A DNA stretch of 64,000 nt from Planctomycetota bacterium (GTDB lineage Bacteria; Planctomycetota; Planctomycetia; Isosphaerales; Isosphaeraceae), in the NCBI GenBank assembly GCA_021791715.1, contig JAJYWB010000014.1:1-64000 (forward strand), in the 5' to 3' direction. This document shows, one piece after another, positions 54,872-64,000 of the stretch (within the stretch, counting starts at the first letter, position 1; the number at the start of each line of letters is the position of its first letter). The notes under the pieces were generated by a model. That model did not search any database, had not been told where the DNA came from, and worked only from the letters and a program-made list of their open reading frames with translations. The translations under genes and the position numbers were made by a program.

Positions 54872-57712
54872 ATGGATAAAAATCAATTAATTAAACGATT
54901 GATGGCGACGTTTCTCGGCGAGATCGACGAGCACGTGCGATCGATGAACGACGATATGCTGGCGCTTGAAAAAAATCCGACGGCGTCCGACCGTACCGAG
55001 CGGCTCAAATCGCTGTTTCGCTCGGCGCACAGCATGAAAGGCGCCGCGCGATCGGTGAACGTCGAGACGATCGAAGACGCGTGCCACCGGCTCGAAGAGA
55101 TCCTCAGCAAGGCGCGCGACGGTTCCGTTCCGCTCGATCCCGATCGATTTTCACTGATGTTCGAAACCGTCGACGCGATCGAAGAGGCCGGTATGCGACT
55201 CCGCGAACAGCACGACCTCGCGGGTTCGCCGCTCGCCGCGCTTTTGCCCAGGCTCGAAGCCGCCGCCGCGGGAGATCCCGCCGCTTTTTCTTATGTAACG
55301 CACCGTTCCGCCGCCGCGTCCGAACCGAACGCCGAATCACCCCTCTCGGTCGCGAGAGCAGTCGCCCAAGGCGACGCCGATTCTTCAAATAATGAGAATT
55401 TGAAAACATCGAATCATGCAGATTCTCTTGCGAATCTTCCCGAGCCCCGGCTTACGACGAATCCCGGTGAGATAAATCAATCGACGACGATCGACGAGCG
55501 CGAACCGACCGATAAGGCGGACGCCGCGAATCGTGAGAAATCGACCGAAACGAAACTCGCGATCGGTTCCGAAGCTCTCACCGAAAACCAGCCGAAATCG
55601 ACCGAAACGAAACTCGACTCCGGAACACAGGCGCTCGCCTCCGAAACTCAGGCGCTCGACTCCGGAACTCAGACGCTCGACCCCGGAACACAGACGATCG
55701 CCGAAAAACTCCCGGATTCAACCGGTATTTATTCGGAACCCGCTCACGGATCTCCCGGCGTAAAACCCTCGATATCGAACGAAACTCACGCCGAAGCCTC
55801 CGCGCGGCGAGCCGCAAACGCGCAATCTCTCAAATACACAAACAAATCTCATGGAAATATCGACTCCAAAATCACGGCCGGCGCCGATCCTTTTAACGAA
55901 CCTCCCAAAGATCAGGGATTCGTGCGAATCCCAGCCGAAAAATTGGACGCTTTGCTCACGAGAAGCGGAGAATTACTCGTCGCCGAACGGCAGATCGACG
56001 CGTGGGTCGGCGACCTGCTCGAAATCCGCGATCTCGTCGTCCGCTGGAAATCCGAATGGCGGAACACGCAGAAGTACATTGATGAGCTAATTTCATTTGA
56101 CGAAAATCGACGAGCAAGCCTTGTCGAGGGGCGCCCCGCTTCCCCTCAGTCCGCTCCCGTCTCGCACCCGCCGCCCCGACGGATTCGCCGCGCCGAGCGC
56201 GGCCTCGCCACGGTCGCCGAGAATCTCAGCCGGCTCGAACGCGATATCGATCGACTCGCGTCGGTCGTCGCCAAGGGAGGGCGAAGGCTCGACCGCGCCG
56301 CGACCCTCGTCGACGACGAGGTTCGCCGCGTCCGAATGCTCCCGTTCGCCGAAGCCTGTCAAGGACTCGAACGCGCCGTGCGCGATATCGCACAGTCAAG
56401 TAATAAAGCAGTGGATCTTTTGATTCAAGGAGGAGACGTCGAACTCGACCGTTCGGTTCTGGAGGGGTTGAAGGATCCGCTCGGCCATCTCGTGCGGAAC
56501 GCGGTCGATCACGGGATCGAGCCCCCCGACGAACGCGCGCGCACCGGTAAACCCGCGCGGGGACGCGTGACGGTTTCGGCCTCGCTCCGCGGGTCGCACG
56601 TCGAGGTCGTCGTCGAGGACGACGGCAAGGGGCTCGATCGCGAGGCGATTCGGCGCCAGGCGCGAAAACAGGGGATTCCAGAGCCCCCCGACGATCGCGA
56701 CCTCACAAGCTTGATCTTCCTCGCGGGGTTCTCCACCGCGTCGATCGTCACCAACATCTCGGGTCGCGGCGTCGGCCTCGACGTCGTGAAAAATCGCCTC
56801 GAAGCGCTCCACGGAACGATCGACGTCGCGACTGCGATCGGCAAGGGAACGAAATTCACCCTCGCCGCGCCCCTCACCCTCACGACCCTCCGAGCGATCC
56901 TCTTTTCCGCGGGAGGCGGATTGTTCGCGCTGGCGAGTACAAACGTGATGAAACTTGTGCGCGTAGATCCAGTTGATATAAGAATGGTTCAGGGGCGAGA
57001 GACGTTGGCGATCGGCGGAGCGTTGTGGCCGGTGATCCCGCTCGCCGAGCGGCTCGGGACGGCTTCGCGCGAAGTCGATCGAGCGACGGGAAAAAAACCG
57101 GGTCTGATCGTCGCCGCGGGAGAACGACGGATGGCGTTTCTCGTCGACGAGCTGATCGCCGAGCAGGAGATCGTCGTCAAATCGCTCGGGTCGCGGATCC
57201 GTCGTACGCGTTACCTTTCGGGGGCGACGATCCTTCCGTCGGGTCGAATCGCTCTTGTGCTCAACGCCGCGGGACTTGTGAAAGCCGCTCCGACGACCTC
57301 GCCTTCGCGAAGAATCGCGGGAACCGCTCTCGATCCCGCCGCACGAAAACGAAAGCGCGTGCTTGTCGTCGACGATTCGGTTACGACTCGCACGCTCGAG
57401 AAAACGATCCTCGAATCCGAGGGTTTCGAAGTCGTCACCGCGGTCGACGGAGTCGAGGGCCTGCGCACCCTCGAAGAAAAAGGCGCCGATCTCCTCCTCT
57501 GCGACGTCGACATGCCGCGGATGGACGGGTTCGAACTCACTCGCGCCGTCCGCGATTCTCAGCGATTCGCGCGGCTTCCCGTCGTTCTCTTCACATCGCT
57601 CGCCGAAGATCGCGACCGCGCTCGCGGGGTCGAAGTCGGCGCCGACGCCTACATCGTTAAAGGAGGTTTCGAACAGAACGACCTGATTGAAACAATCAAA
57701 CGTTTTATTTAG
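54872..57712 (+). CDS. cheA: Hybrid CheA histidine kinase with receiver domain (WspE-like)
   Basis: A 946-residue protein. Hpt domain at about 1-110 with FRSAHSMKGAARS (His53). A linker of about 220 residues contains a run of degenerate repeats (STETKL, SGTQAL, SGTQTL; bases about 55540-55700). Then the dimerisation helix, the HATPase domain (HLVRNAVDHGIE, DDGKGLD, GRGVGLDV), a CheW-like P5 domain, and a C-terminal receiver (about 828-946) with the phospho-Asp in LLLCDVDMPRMDG (about Asp878). Autophosphorylation at His53 and transfer to its own receiver and to CheB are expected. This Hpt-kinase-receiver fusion is the WspE layout. Confidence 0.93.
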   Translation: MDKNQLIKRLMATFLGEIDEHVRSMNDDMLALEKNPTASDRTERLKSLFRSAHSMKGAARSVNVETIEDACHRLEEILSKARDGSVPLDPDRFSLMFETVDAIEEAGMRLREQHDLAGSPLAALLPRLEAAAAGDPAAFSYVTHRSAAASEPNAESPLSVARAVAQGDADSSNNENLKTSNHADSLANLPEPRLTTNPGEINQSTTIDEREPTDKADAANREKSTETKLAIGSEALTENQPKSTETKLDSGTQALASETQALDSGTQTLDPGTQTIAEKLPDSTGIYSEPAHGSPGVKPSISNETHAEASARRAANAQSLKYTNKSHGNIDSKITAGADPFNEPPKDQGFVRIPAEKLDALLTRSGELLVAERQIDAWVGDLLEIRDLVVRWKSEWRNTQKYIDELISFDENRRASLVEGRPASPQSAPVSHPPPRRIRRAERGLATVAENLSRLERDIDRLASVVAKGGRRLDRAATLVDDEVRRVRMLPFAEACQGLERAVRDIAQSSNKAVDLLIQGGDVELDRSVLEGLKDPLGHLVRNAVDHGIEPPDERARTGKPARGRVTVSASLRGSHVEVVVEDDGKGLDREAIRRQARKQGIPEPPDDRDLTSLIFLAGFSTASIVTNISGRGVGLDVVKNRLEALHGTIDVATAIGKGTKFTLAAPLTLTTLRAILFSAGGGLFALASTNVMKLVRVDPVDIRMVQGRETLAIGGALWPVIPLAERLGTASREVDRATGKKPGLIVAAGERRMAFLVDELIAEQEIVVKSLGSRIRRTRYLSGATILPSGRIALVLNAAGLVKAAPTTSPSRRIAGTALDPAARKRKRVLVVDDSVTTRTLEKTILESEGFEVVTAVDGVEGLRTLEEKGADLLLCDVDMPRMDGFELTRAVRDSQRFARLPVVLFTSLAEDRDRARGVEVGADAYIVKGGFEQNDLIETIKRFI

Positions 57713-57820
57713 CCGAAACTCGCGTTGAAAATCGCGGCGAATCATGATCCAGACGATTAAGATCGCGGATCCGGATTCGGATTCGGATCGAACCGGGGCT
57801 CTCAACGAGGCGATCGATTT

Positions 57821-58894
57821 ATGATTCGTGTATTGGTTGTTGAGGATTCACCCACCGCTCGCGAATACCTGATTCGGATTCTCGAGTCCGACCCCGGGAT
57901 CGTGATCGTCGGCGAGGCGCGCGACGGTTTCGAGGCCGCGGCCCGCGCCGCCGAACTTCGACCCGACCTGATCGCAATGGATCTTCATATGCCCAATATG
58001 GACGGCCTCGAGGCGACTCGCGAGATCATGAACGCGACTCCGACCCCGATCGTGATCGTCACCGCGAGCACCCGAGGCGCCGACGTCGAACGATCGATGG
58101 AATTGCTTGGAGCGGGCGCGCTCGAGGTGATGATGAAACCCCCCTCCCCCGGTTCTCCCGATTTCGACGCCGCGGCGAAACGGCTGATCGCGACGGTCAA
58201 GTCGATGGCGCAGGTGAAGGTCGTGCGGCATCGCCGAGCCGAGCCTCCGAGCGATCCCAAAGCGTCGGTCCAAAATCCCGTTCGATCCCCCAAATCCGCC
58301 CAAACGACGTCGAACCGTTCGGCGATCGTCGCGGTCGCGGCTTCGACGGGAGGACCCGCGGCGCTTCAATTATTGCTCACAAACCTTCCCGTTGATTTCT
58401 CGCTGCCGATTCTCGTCGTTCAACACATCACCGAGGGATTCTCGGCGGGGCTCGCGAGCTGGCTCGATTCGACTTCGGCTTTTCGCGTCAAACTCGCCGC
58501 GCATGACGAAATGCCGGCGCCTCGATCCGTTTATCTCGCCCCCGACGCTCGCCATCTCGGCGTCTCGTCGCGCGGATCGATCGTCCTCGCCGACGATCCC
58601 GCGATCGACGGATTTAAACCGTCGGCGACGTTCCTCTTCGATTCGGTCGGTCGATCGTTCGGCGCCTCCGCGATCGCCGTGATCCTCACCGGCATGGGAG
58701 AAGACGGCGTTCAGGGCCTGCGAACGATCCGCCGCACGGGAGGTCGCGTGATCGCGCAGGACGAGAAAACTTCGATCGTCTTCGGCATGCCGGGCGCCGC
58801 GATCGCCGCGGGACTCGCCGACCTCGTCCTCCCGCTCGATTCCATCCCCTCGCGACTCGCCGAATTGCAAAGCTCAATCACGAAATCATCATAA
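57821..58894 (+). CDS. cheB: CheB protein-glutamate methylesterase (WspF-like)
   Basis: A 357-residue protein. The receiver domain (1-120) carries the phospho-Asp in AMDLHMPNMDG (Asp54). After a linker rich in Ser/Asn/Pro, the methylesterase domain (about 165-350) has VAASTGGPAAL (Ser), VVQHITEGF (His) and LTGMGEDG (Asp). It removes methyl groups from the receptor and resets the pathway. It is the last gene of the operon, 108 bp after cheA. In Wsp systems a GGDEF response regulator (wspR) follows; none is found here. Confidence 0.93.
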   Translation: MIRVLVVEDSPTAREYLIRILESDPGIVIVGEARDGFEAAARAAELRPDLIAMDLHMPNMDGLEATREIMNATPTPIVIVTASTRGADVERSMELLGAGALEVMMKPPSPGSPDFDAAAKRLIATVKSMAQVKVVRHRRAEPPSDPKASVQNPVRSPKSAQTTSNRSAIVAVAASTGGPAALQLLLTNLPVDFSLPILVVQHITEGFSAGLASWLDSTSAFRVKLAAHDEMPAPRSVYLAPDARHLGVSSRGSIVLADDPAIDGFKPSATFLFDSVGRSFGASAIAVILTGMGEDGVQGLRTIRRTGGRVIAQDEKTSIVFGMPGAAIAAGLADLVLPLDSIPSRLAELQSSITKSS

Positions 58895-59315
58895 TCAATC
58901 GACTGACATGTTTAATATAATTAATATGTATCTTGGCAAATATTGACGTCGACAAGTTCGCTTTCAGGAACGTCTCGCTATAAAATGATTTCTTGCACAA
59001 GTCTTGTCTTAATCAAAAACGATACGCCGCGAGATCGAAACTTCGCGATCAAGGTTGAAAGGCGATCGTCGCGAACGTCCCGCCTTTATTCCTTTCAACT
59101 CATAACAAAAGTATTGATATACAAGAGGGTTTTATCGAATGGAGACTCGTATCGTCTCGCGTTTCGGGATAAACCTTTCCCGCGCCGTGATTCACGTCTT
59201 GCGTTCGGCGATCGGATCGCGGCATGATGAATAAGCGTCGCCCGCGCGAGTTGAGAATTCGCGAAACGCGTTCCATACGAGGCGAACCGCGACGCGATCG
59301 CTTGACGAGCTTACG
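58895..59315. other. Intergenic region, no gene seen
   Basis: About 421 bp after the chemosensory operon. AT-rich at about 58900-58940. A frame of 94 codons (58943-59227) has chance-like composition and was not accepted. No terminator with a T-run was identified for the operon. Confidence 0.5.
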
Positions 59316-59603
59316 ATGACGACTCAGCCCGCTCCCGATCCATTCGAAGAATTCCTCGGCGAAGAGGTTGTGATCGACCTCCGTTCACCGTTCGTCTGTT
59401 TGGGAAAGCTCGTCGCGATCGACCGAGTCTTTCTGACCGTGATCGACGCCGACCTGCACGATTTTCGCGACAGCAGGGCGACGCGTGAAATCTACGTGCA
59501 CGACTCGGCTCGCCTCGGCGTTCGACGCAACCGTAAACGCGTTCTCGTCAATCGCGAAGAACTCGTCGCGATCGGTCGCCTCGCCGACGTTCTTGAAGCC
59601 TAA
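59316..59603 (+). CDS. Small conserved hypothetical protein
   Basis: A 95-residue protein with beta-strand-rich character: FLGEEVVIDLRSPFVCLGKL and LTVIDADLHDFRDSRATREIYV resemble an Sm-like or small beta-barrel fold, but no family was named with confidence. Predicted cytoplasmic, no signal peptide. Short single gene between the chemosensory operon and the TPM gene. Confidence 0.7.
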   Translation: MTTQPAPDPFEEFLGEEVVIDLRSPFVCLGKLVAIDRVFLTVIDADLHDFRDSRATREIYVHDSARLGVRRNRKRVLVNREELVAIGRLADVLEA

Positions 59604-59842
59604 ATCGTGCATTTCCAGGAGCTTCGGTTGAAGCGACGCGGGTTCGTTGAAACCGATCGAGCCGGTCTCGGTTGAATTTCCATGCGCTTTCGGCGAATAA
59701 GCTTGGTAGACTGACGTAAACGTTGCGCAGCCTTCGGCGGCGATCGGTCGACCGCGATCGGCTTGGGGATCTAACGAACCTCGAGCGGTGAATCAACGTA
59801 ACAATCATCGCGAGACGTATCGCGTTCAGACTTTTGAGAAAC

Positions 59843-60892
59843 ATGGATTTTATCATGCTTACGCGCAAGCTCTTGGCCGTTCCGATGCTGTTGGTCGCGA
59901 CGGCTCTCTCGGCCTTCGCCGCGGGGATCGACGACGGCGCATCGATGTTCAGCGCCGAGGCGATCGAAAAAGCGTCGAAATCGATCGATCGCATGATTCG
60001 CGACGATCGCCTGCCGGTCTCGATCGAAACGATCGCGTCGCTCGACGGGATGTCGCTGCAAGAGACGGCGCGCGAACACGCCAAAAAGCACAACGAGGGG
60101 GGCGTTTTCGTACTGATCGTCAAAAACGACCACAAGATTCACGTGATGGCGTCGAACAAGTTCAAGGAACGCGTTTCGCTGGGGGATCAGGTCGCGATTC
60201 GCGACGTTTTCACCTCGGCGTTTCGAACCGGGAAATTCGACGAGGGCTTGATCGGCCTCGTCGAAGCGATCGAGCGTATCGCCAAACGAACAGCGGCGGC
60301 GGCCCGCGGCGGAGCGTTCGGACGACCGGGCTTGGACCCACGCGGCGGAGCGCCTAAGAAAGAAAGTGGTTTTATGAGTGTTTTTGTGTTGATATTAATC
60401 GTGATCTTCGGCGGTTTGATCATCGCGCGGATCCTCGGCGCGCTGATGGGCGCGGGACGAGGCGCCGGCGCGGGCTACGGCGCTCCTCCGCAGAACATGA
60501 TGGGAGGACCCGGCGGCCCGCCGATGCGCGGCGGTTACGGTTACGGAGGAGGCGGCGGAGGCGGATTTTTCTCGAGCATGCTCGGCGGAATCGGCGGCGC
60601 CGTCGCCGGCAATTGGTTGTATGATCAATTCTCGGGACGTCATCACTCGGGATTGGGCGGTTCCGAAATGGGTAATCAGTTCGATCCCACCCAGACGGGC
60701 GCCGGAGGCGACGACTGGGGCGGAGGAGTCGGCGGCGACTGGGGAGACGGCGCCACGGGAGGAGACGCCGGCGGCGATTGGGGCGGCGGAGGCGGCGACG
60801 CCGGCGGCGATTGGGGCGGCGGCGGAGGCGGTGATTGGGGCGACGCCGGCGGCGATTGGGGCGGAGGAGGAGGCGACGGAGGAGGCTGGTGA
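59843..60892 (+). CDS. TPM-domain membrane protein with Gly/Trp/Asp-rich tail
   Basis: About 349 residues. A signal peptide (about 1-25) is followed by a TPM domain (about 28-150, with ISIETIASLDG-like, FVLIVKNDHKIHVMAS and FRTGKFDEGLIGLVEAIE), a membrane helix (about 178-200), and a C-terminus of over 140 residues that is almost only Gly, Ala, Asp and Trp, with repeated GGDWGGGG units. TPM proteins act at membranes in repair or stress responses. The tail resembles low-complexity regions of YgcG-type TPM proteins. It shares the TPM segment FRxGKFDEGLIxG with the fusion gene at 44221-45417. Confidence 0.87.
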   Translation: MDFIMLTRKLLAVPMLLVATALSAFAAGIDDGASMFSAEAIEKASKSIDRMIRDDRLPVSIETIASLDGMSLQETAREHAKKHNEGGVFVLIVKNDHKIHVMASNKFKERVSLGDQVAIRDVFTSAFRTGKFDEGLIGLVEAIERIAKRTAAAARGGAFGRPGLDPRGGAPKKESGFMSVFVLILIVIFGGLIIARILGALMGAGRGAGAGYGAPPQNMMGGPGGPPMRGGYGYGGGGGGGFFSSMLGGIGGAVAGNWLYDQFSGRHHSGLGGSEMGNQFDPTQTGAGGDDWGGGVGGDWGDGATGGDAGGDWGGGGGDAGGDWGGGGGGDWGDAGGDWGGGGGDGGGW

Positions 60893-60942
60893 AGACGCCC
60901 CCAAGGCGATTCCATCCCATGCAACCAAATCGACATACCGAG

Positions 60943-60974
60943 ACGGGCCGGAGGATCTCCGGTCCGTTTTTTTT
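60943..60974 (+). terminator. Rho-independent terminator
   Basis: ACGGGCCGGAG (60943-60953) pairs with CTCCGGTCCGT (60957-60967) with one G-U pair and a three-base loop, then runs into eight T. It lies 50 bases after the TPM gene stop and separates it from pepP. Confidence 0.9.
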
Positions 60975-61118
60975 CGATCGTTATCGGCTCCTCACGCTCG
61001 GATTTTCGTTCGACCAAGCGTCCGCGTGATATGCTGGAAAGCGACGCTTGAATCGCCTCGCGTCGATATCTTCGTTCAATGAATCCGTCATCTCGAACCC
61101 GAGAGGTCGCATCGCGCG

Positions 61119-62222
61119 ATGCAACGTTCGCGGCGCCGCCTGGAAGCGTTGACCCGACGAATCAAGGCCGATCGGGTCGAAGCGATTTTGATCCATAATC
61201 AAACAAGTGTCACCTATTTAACGGGTTATACCGGCGACGATTCGATTCTGCTCGTCGCGCCGGCGCGATCGATCATCGTCTCGGCGGGCCTCGATGAGAA
61301 CCGATTGCGTGAAGAATGCGGCGATTTTGAGGTTCGCCTCAAACGCCCCGACGAGGCGCCGATCGCGGCGATCGCCGACGTCGTGAACAAGCTCGGAATC
61401 AAGCGGTTGGCGATCGAGGGGTCGACGCGTTCCGAGGAGGCGATCGAGGCTCTCGGCGCGGGGCTGAAGACGGTTGAAATTGTCGCCTTACATGGACATG
61501 TTGAACAATTAAGGATGATTAAGGATCGATCGGAGAAGGAGGCGATCAGGGGTGCGATCGAGAGCGCCGAGCGCGCCTTCGCGATGACTCTCGCGGGCTT
61601 GCGGGGCGAGTTGAGCGAGGTCGAGGTGGCGAATCGGCTCGACGGATACATGAGGTATTGCGGCGCGTCGGGGCCGAGTTTTCCGCCGATCGTCGCGGTC
61701 GGGAAACGATCGGCGAAGCCTCATGCGAAGGCGAGCGAAGCGTCGCGGATCGGCGACGCGGCTTTCACGCTGATCGACTGGGGCGCCACGCGATTTTTAT
61801 ACCAGAGCGACTTGACTCGCATGGTGGTGACGGGTAAGGTCACGACCAAGTTCGAGAGGGTCTATGAAACCGTGGCCGAGGCGCACCGAACGGGCGTCGC
61901 GGCGATTCGCCCCGGGATCCCCGCGAAGGAAGTCGACGCGAAGGCGCGAGCGGTGATTGAATCGGCGGGTTATGGACGCTATTTTGAACACGGCTTGGGG
62001 CACGGCTTGGGCCTCGAAATTCACGAGGCGCCGCGGCTTCGCCGCGATTGCGACATCGTTCTGGAACCCGGAATGGTCGTGACGGTCGAGCCCGGTATTT
62101 ATCTCCCTCGATGGGGAGGCGTTCGCCTTGAGGACGACGTGCTCGTGACTCCCGACGGACGCGAGGTTTTATCCCGCGCGCCCCGTTCGCTCGACGAGTG
62201 TCGAGTTCCGGGATCGTTTTAA
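61119..62222 (+). CDS. M24B Xaa-Pro peptidase
   Basis: A 367-residue metallopeptidase of the aminopeptidase P/prolidase family, removing N-terminal residues next to proline or cleaving X-Pro dipeptides. The dinuclear metal site is complete: LIDWGA (Asp), YQSDLTR (Asp), GHGLGLEIHE (His), TVEPGIY (Glu) and RLEDDVLV (Glu). The N-terminal creatinase-like domain precedes it (about 1-130). Its length fits the PepQ/PepP range; the two cannot be separated by eye. It leads a run with accB and accC, which is a common order in bacteria. Confidence 0.9.
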   Translation: MQRSRRRLEALTRRIKADRVEAILIHNQTSVTYLTGYTGDDSILLVAPARSIIVSAGLDENRLREECGDFEVRLKRPDEAPIAAIADVVNKLGIKRLAIEGSTRSEEAIEALGAGLKTVEIVALHGHVEQLRMIKDRSEKEAIRGAIESAERAFAMTLAGLRGELSEVEVANRLDGYMRYCGASGPSFPPIVAVGKRSAKPHAKASEASRIGDAAFTLIDWGATRFLYQSDLTRMVVTGKVTTKFERVYETVAEAHRTGVAAIRPGIPAKEVDAKARAVIESAGYGRYFEHGLGHGLGLEIHEAPRLRRDCDIVLEPGMVVTVEPGIYLPRWGGVRLEDDVLVTPDGREVLSRAPRSLDECRVPGSF

Positions 62223-62299
62223 ATCGATCGGCGATCCCGAGCCGCTCGCCGCGTTCGTCGTGAAGACGTTTGATTAAGTAAATGGGAGTCGATATCAGC

Positions 62300-62794
62300 A
62301 TGTCGGAACGTCCCTCCGAGTCCGAAACGCCGCCTCACCCCGACGTCGATACGATCCGCAAGCTCGTCAAGCTGATGAGCCGGTACGATTTATCGGCGAT
62401 CGACCTGATCGATTCCAATAAGTCGATCCGTTTGCGCAGACGCGGCGCCGACGTTCAGCCCGTCGCGCCGGTCGCGAGCGAACCCGCGGCCGCTCCTCGA
62501 GCCGTACCCGCCGCGAAAATCCCAGCCCAGGTCGAGCCCCCCGTCGCCGAAGCCGAATCGTTCGTGATTCGGAGCCCGATGGTGGGAACGTTTTACAGCT
62601 CGAGCTCGCCCGAAGCCGCTCCCTACGTTTCGGTCGGCTCGGTCGTCCGCCCCGATACGACCGTCTGCGTCATCGAGGCGATGAAGGTCTTCACCGAGAT
62701 CCCCGCCGGAACCTCGGGGACGATCGCCGCCGTCCTCGTGAAAAACGGCCAAGCCGTCGAATTCGATCAGCCCCTATTCCGCGTCAGCCCATAA
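62300..62794 (+). CDS. accB: Biotin carboxyl carrier protein of acetyl-CoA carboxylase
   Basis: About 164 residues. The biotin attachment lysine lies in VIEAMKVFTEI, 35 residues from the C-terminus, the standard site. The N-terminal part (TIRKLVKLMSRYDLSAIDLI) is typical of AccB, followed by an Ala/Pro-rich linker. It carries the carboxyl group between biotin carboxylase and carboxyltransferase. ATG 62300 has GGGAG 11 bases upstream; an in-frame ATG at 62282 is an alternative. accC begins 12 bases after the stop. Confidence 0.92.
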   Translation: MSERPSESETPPHPDVDTIRKLVKLMSRYDLSAIDLIDSNKSIRLRRRGADVQPVAPVASEPAAAPRAVPAAKIPAQVEPPVAEAESFVIRSPMVGTFYSSSSPEAAPYVSVGSVVRPDTTVCVIEAMKVFTEIPAGTSGTIAAVLVKNGQAVEFDQPLFRVSP

Positions 62795-62806
62795 ACGGAT
62801 TCTTGG

Positions 62807-64000
62807 ATGTTTCAACGGATATTGATCGCCAATCGGGGCGAAATCGCGCTCCGCGTCATTCGCGCCTGTCGCGAACTCGGGGTCGAATCGGTCGCGGTAT
62901 TCTCGGCCGCGGATCGCGATTCGCCTTATCTCGCGCTCGCCGATCGCTCGATCTGCGTCGGCGGAGCGGCGAGCTCGGATAGTTATTTGAATATACCCAG
63001 AATCATCGCCGCCGCCGAGGTTTCGGACGTCCAGGCGATTCATCCCGGTTACGGATTCTTAAGTGAGAATCCCAACTTCGCCGAGATCTGTCATTCGAGC
63101 CATTTCGTTTTCATCGGCCCGCCGCACGAGGCGATCCGTAAGATGGGGCTCAAAACCGAGGCTCGAACGATCGCTCAGGCCTCCAAAGTGCCGTGCGTTC
63201 CCGGATCCGAAGGCGCGGTCGATAGCGACGCCGCGGCCTACGAAATGGCGCGGTCGATCGGCTATCCGGTGCTGATCAAAGCCGCCGCCGGCGGAGGAGG
63301 CAAGGGGATGCGGGTTTGCCGCGAAGACGGCCAGCTCCCCGCGGCGCTCCAGGCGGCGCGCGCCGAGGCCGACGCCGCCTTCAAAAACCCCAGCGTCTAC
63401 CTCGAAAAATTCATCGACAGACCCCGCCACATCGAGGTCCAGATCCTCGCCGATTCATACGGAAACGTCGTCCACTGCTGGGAACGCGATTGCTCGGTTC
63501 AACGCCGACACCAAAAATTGATCGAGGAATCCCCCGCCCCCAATCTCCCCTCCCGCGCCCGGCGCAAAATCTGCGAGGCAGCGGTTCGTCTGATCAAAAC
63601 CGCCGGCTACGTTAACGCGGGCACGTGTGAATTTTTGGTTGATTCCGAATACAATTTCTATTTTATAGAAGTGAACGCGCGGATTCAAGTCGAGCATCCC
63701 GTCACCGAGATGCTGACGGGGATCGACCTGGTGAAGCAGCAAATCCGGATCGCCGCGGGAGAACGGCTGACGATCCCGCAGGCCGAGATGCCGGCGTTCG
63801 GTCATGTGATCGAGTGTCGGATCAACGCCGAGGATCCCGATCACGGATTCAGGCCGACCCCCGGTACGATCACGGCGCTTCGCGTTCCGGGAGGGTACGG
63901 CGTTCGGTGGGATTCGCATATCCAGCTCGGCTCGCGGATTCCTCCGCATTACGATTCGCTTGTGGGCAAGCTGATCGTCCAGGCGCCGACGCGGATCGAG
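62807..64000 (+). CDS. accC: Biotin carboxylase subunit of acetyl-CoA carboxylase (5' part)
   Basis: The first 398 codons; the gene runs past the window end. It carboxylates the biotin of AccB using ATP and bicarbonate, in fatty acid synthesis. Seen: [30 protein letters not shown], the ATP-grasp loop [49 protein letters not shown] and the C-terminal start ECRINAEDP. The order pepP-accB-accC matches common operons. ATG 62807, GGAT just upstream. Confidence 0.95.
   Translation, partial: MFQRILIANRGEIALRVIRACRELGVESVAVFSAADRDSPYLALADRSICVGGAASSDSYLNIPRIIAAAEVSDVQAIHPGYGFLSENPNFAEICHSSHFVFIGPPHEAIRKMGLKTEARTIAQASKVPCVPGSEGAVDSDAAAYEMARSIGYPVLIKAAAGGGGKGMRVCREDGQLPAALQAARAEADAAFKNPSVYLEKFIDRPRHIEVQILADSYGNVVHCWERDCSVQRRHQKLIEESPAPNLPSRARRKICEAAVRLIKTAGYVNAGTCEFLVDSEYNFYFIEVNARIQVEHPVTEMLTGIDLVKQQIRIAAGERLTIPQAEMPAFGHVIECRINAEDPDHGFRPTPGTITALRVPGGYGVRWDSHIQLGSRIPPHYDSLVGKLIVQAPTRIE

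Noticed and set aside
58943-59227. Plus-strand frame of 94 codons after cheB as a candidate wspR-like output gene
   Set aside because: Too short, no GGDEF or receiver motif, chance-like composition.

Overview
The window looks like a chromosomal segment of a planctomycete, most plausibly of the Isosphaeraceae/Gemmatales side of the phylum. This is inferred from gene content, not from a marker-gene tree. The evidence is a DUF1559 prepilin-like protein, a LEPR-xLL-type secreted protein with a dockerin-like region, DUF1080 and squalene-cyclase-like modules, DUF4058 and Rpn-type accessory genes, an uncoupled DUF444/SpoVR pair, and GC-rich codons beside AT-rich intergenic gaps. No phage, plasmid, CRISPR or IS module was recognised.

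Layout. 1-0.5 kb: four tandem 67/68-bp repeats, an inverted copy and a separate 30-bp direct repeat. 0.5-1.3: DUF4058. 1.7-8.9: three tandem paralogous membrane-anchored VWA proteins. 9.4-10.5: TlpA-like thioredoxin. 10.6-14.2: surface-glycan operon (GT4 glycosyltransferase and two sugar-nucleotide epimerases), then a cupin. 15.4-17.7: DUF1559 protein and leuB. 18.1-19.1: Rpn-type nuclease gene broken by a single-base frameshift. 19.7-21.1: RmlD-like reductase and ppa. 21.3-24.5: DUF444, SpoVR and a small partner. 25.3-31.3: CBS protein and the conserved phoH-pgpH-ybeY-corC operon. 31.3-33.8: gene-poor stretch with a second repeat locus and an alpha/beta hydrolase. 33.8-38.8: dockerin-like secreted protein and two membrane GT-C-type proteins. 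38.8-39.2: a CAU-anticodon tRNA gene split by a group I intron. 39.7-42.4: DUF442 phosphatase and an FkbH-ACP pair. 42.6-49.3: secreted amidohydrolase, TPM-GlcG fusion, trimodular cyclase-like/DUF1080/esterase protein and a transglutaminase-like protein. 50.2-58.9: complete Wsp-like chemosensory operon (cheW-cheR-cheW-mcp-cheA/REC-cheB). 59.3-60.9: small conserved protein and a second TPM protein. 61.1-64.0: pepP, accB and the 5' part of accC, which runs off the end.

How the genes work together. The chemosensory operon is self-contained from receptor to adaptation enzymes but has no GGDEF output gene (no wspR) next to it. PhoH, PgpH, YbeY and CorC form the usual RNA-maturation/membrane-homeostasis neighbourhood. 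AccB and AccC are two subunits of acetyl-CoA carboxylase. Several large proteins carry signal peptides or membrane anchors, fitting a planctomycete cell envelope.

The strongest unusual signals are the group I intron in the tRNA, the 29-bp tandem array generated from the 3' end of the esterase gene, the repeat family shared by the window start and ~31.7 kb, the frameshifted Rpn gene, and the TPM-GlcG and three-domain esterase fusions. Product calls rest on reading motifs by eye; no database search was possible.
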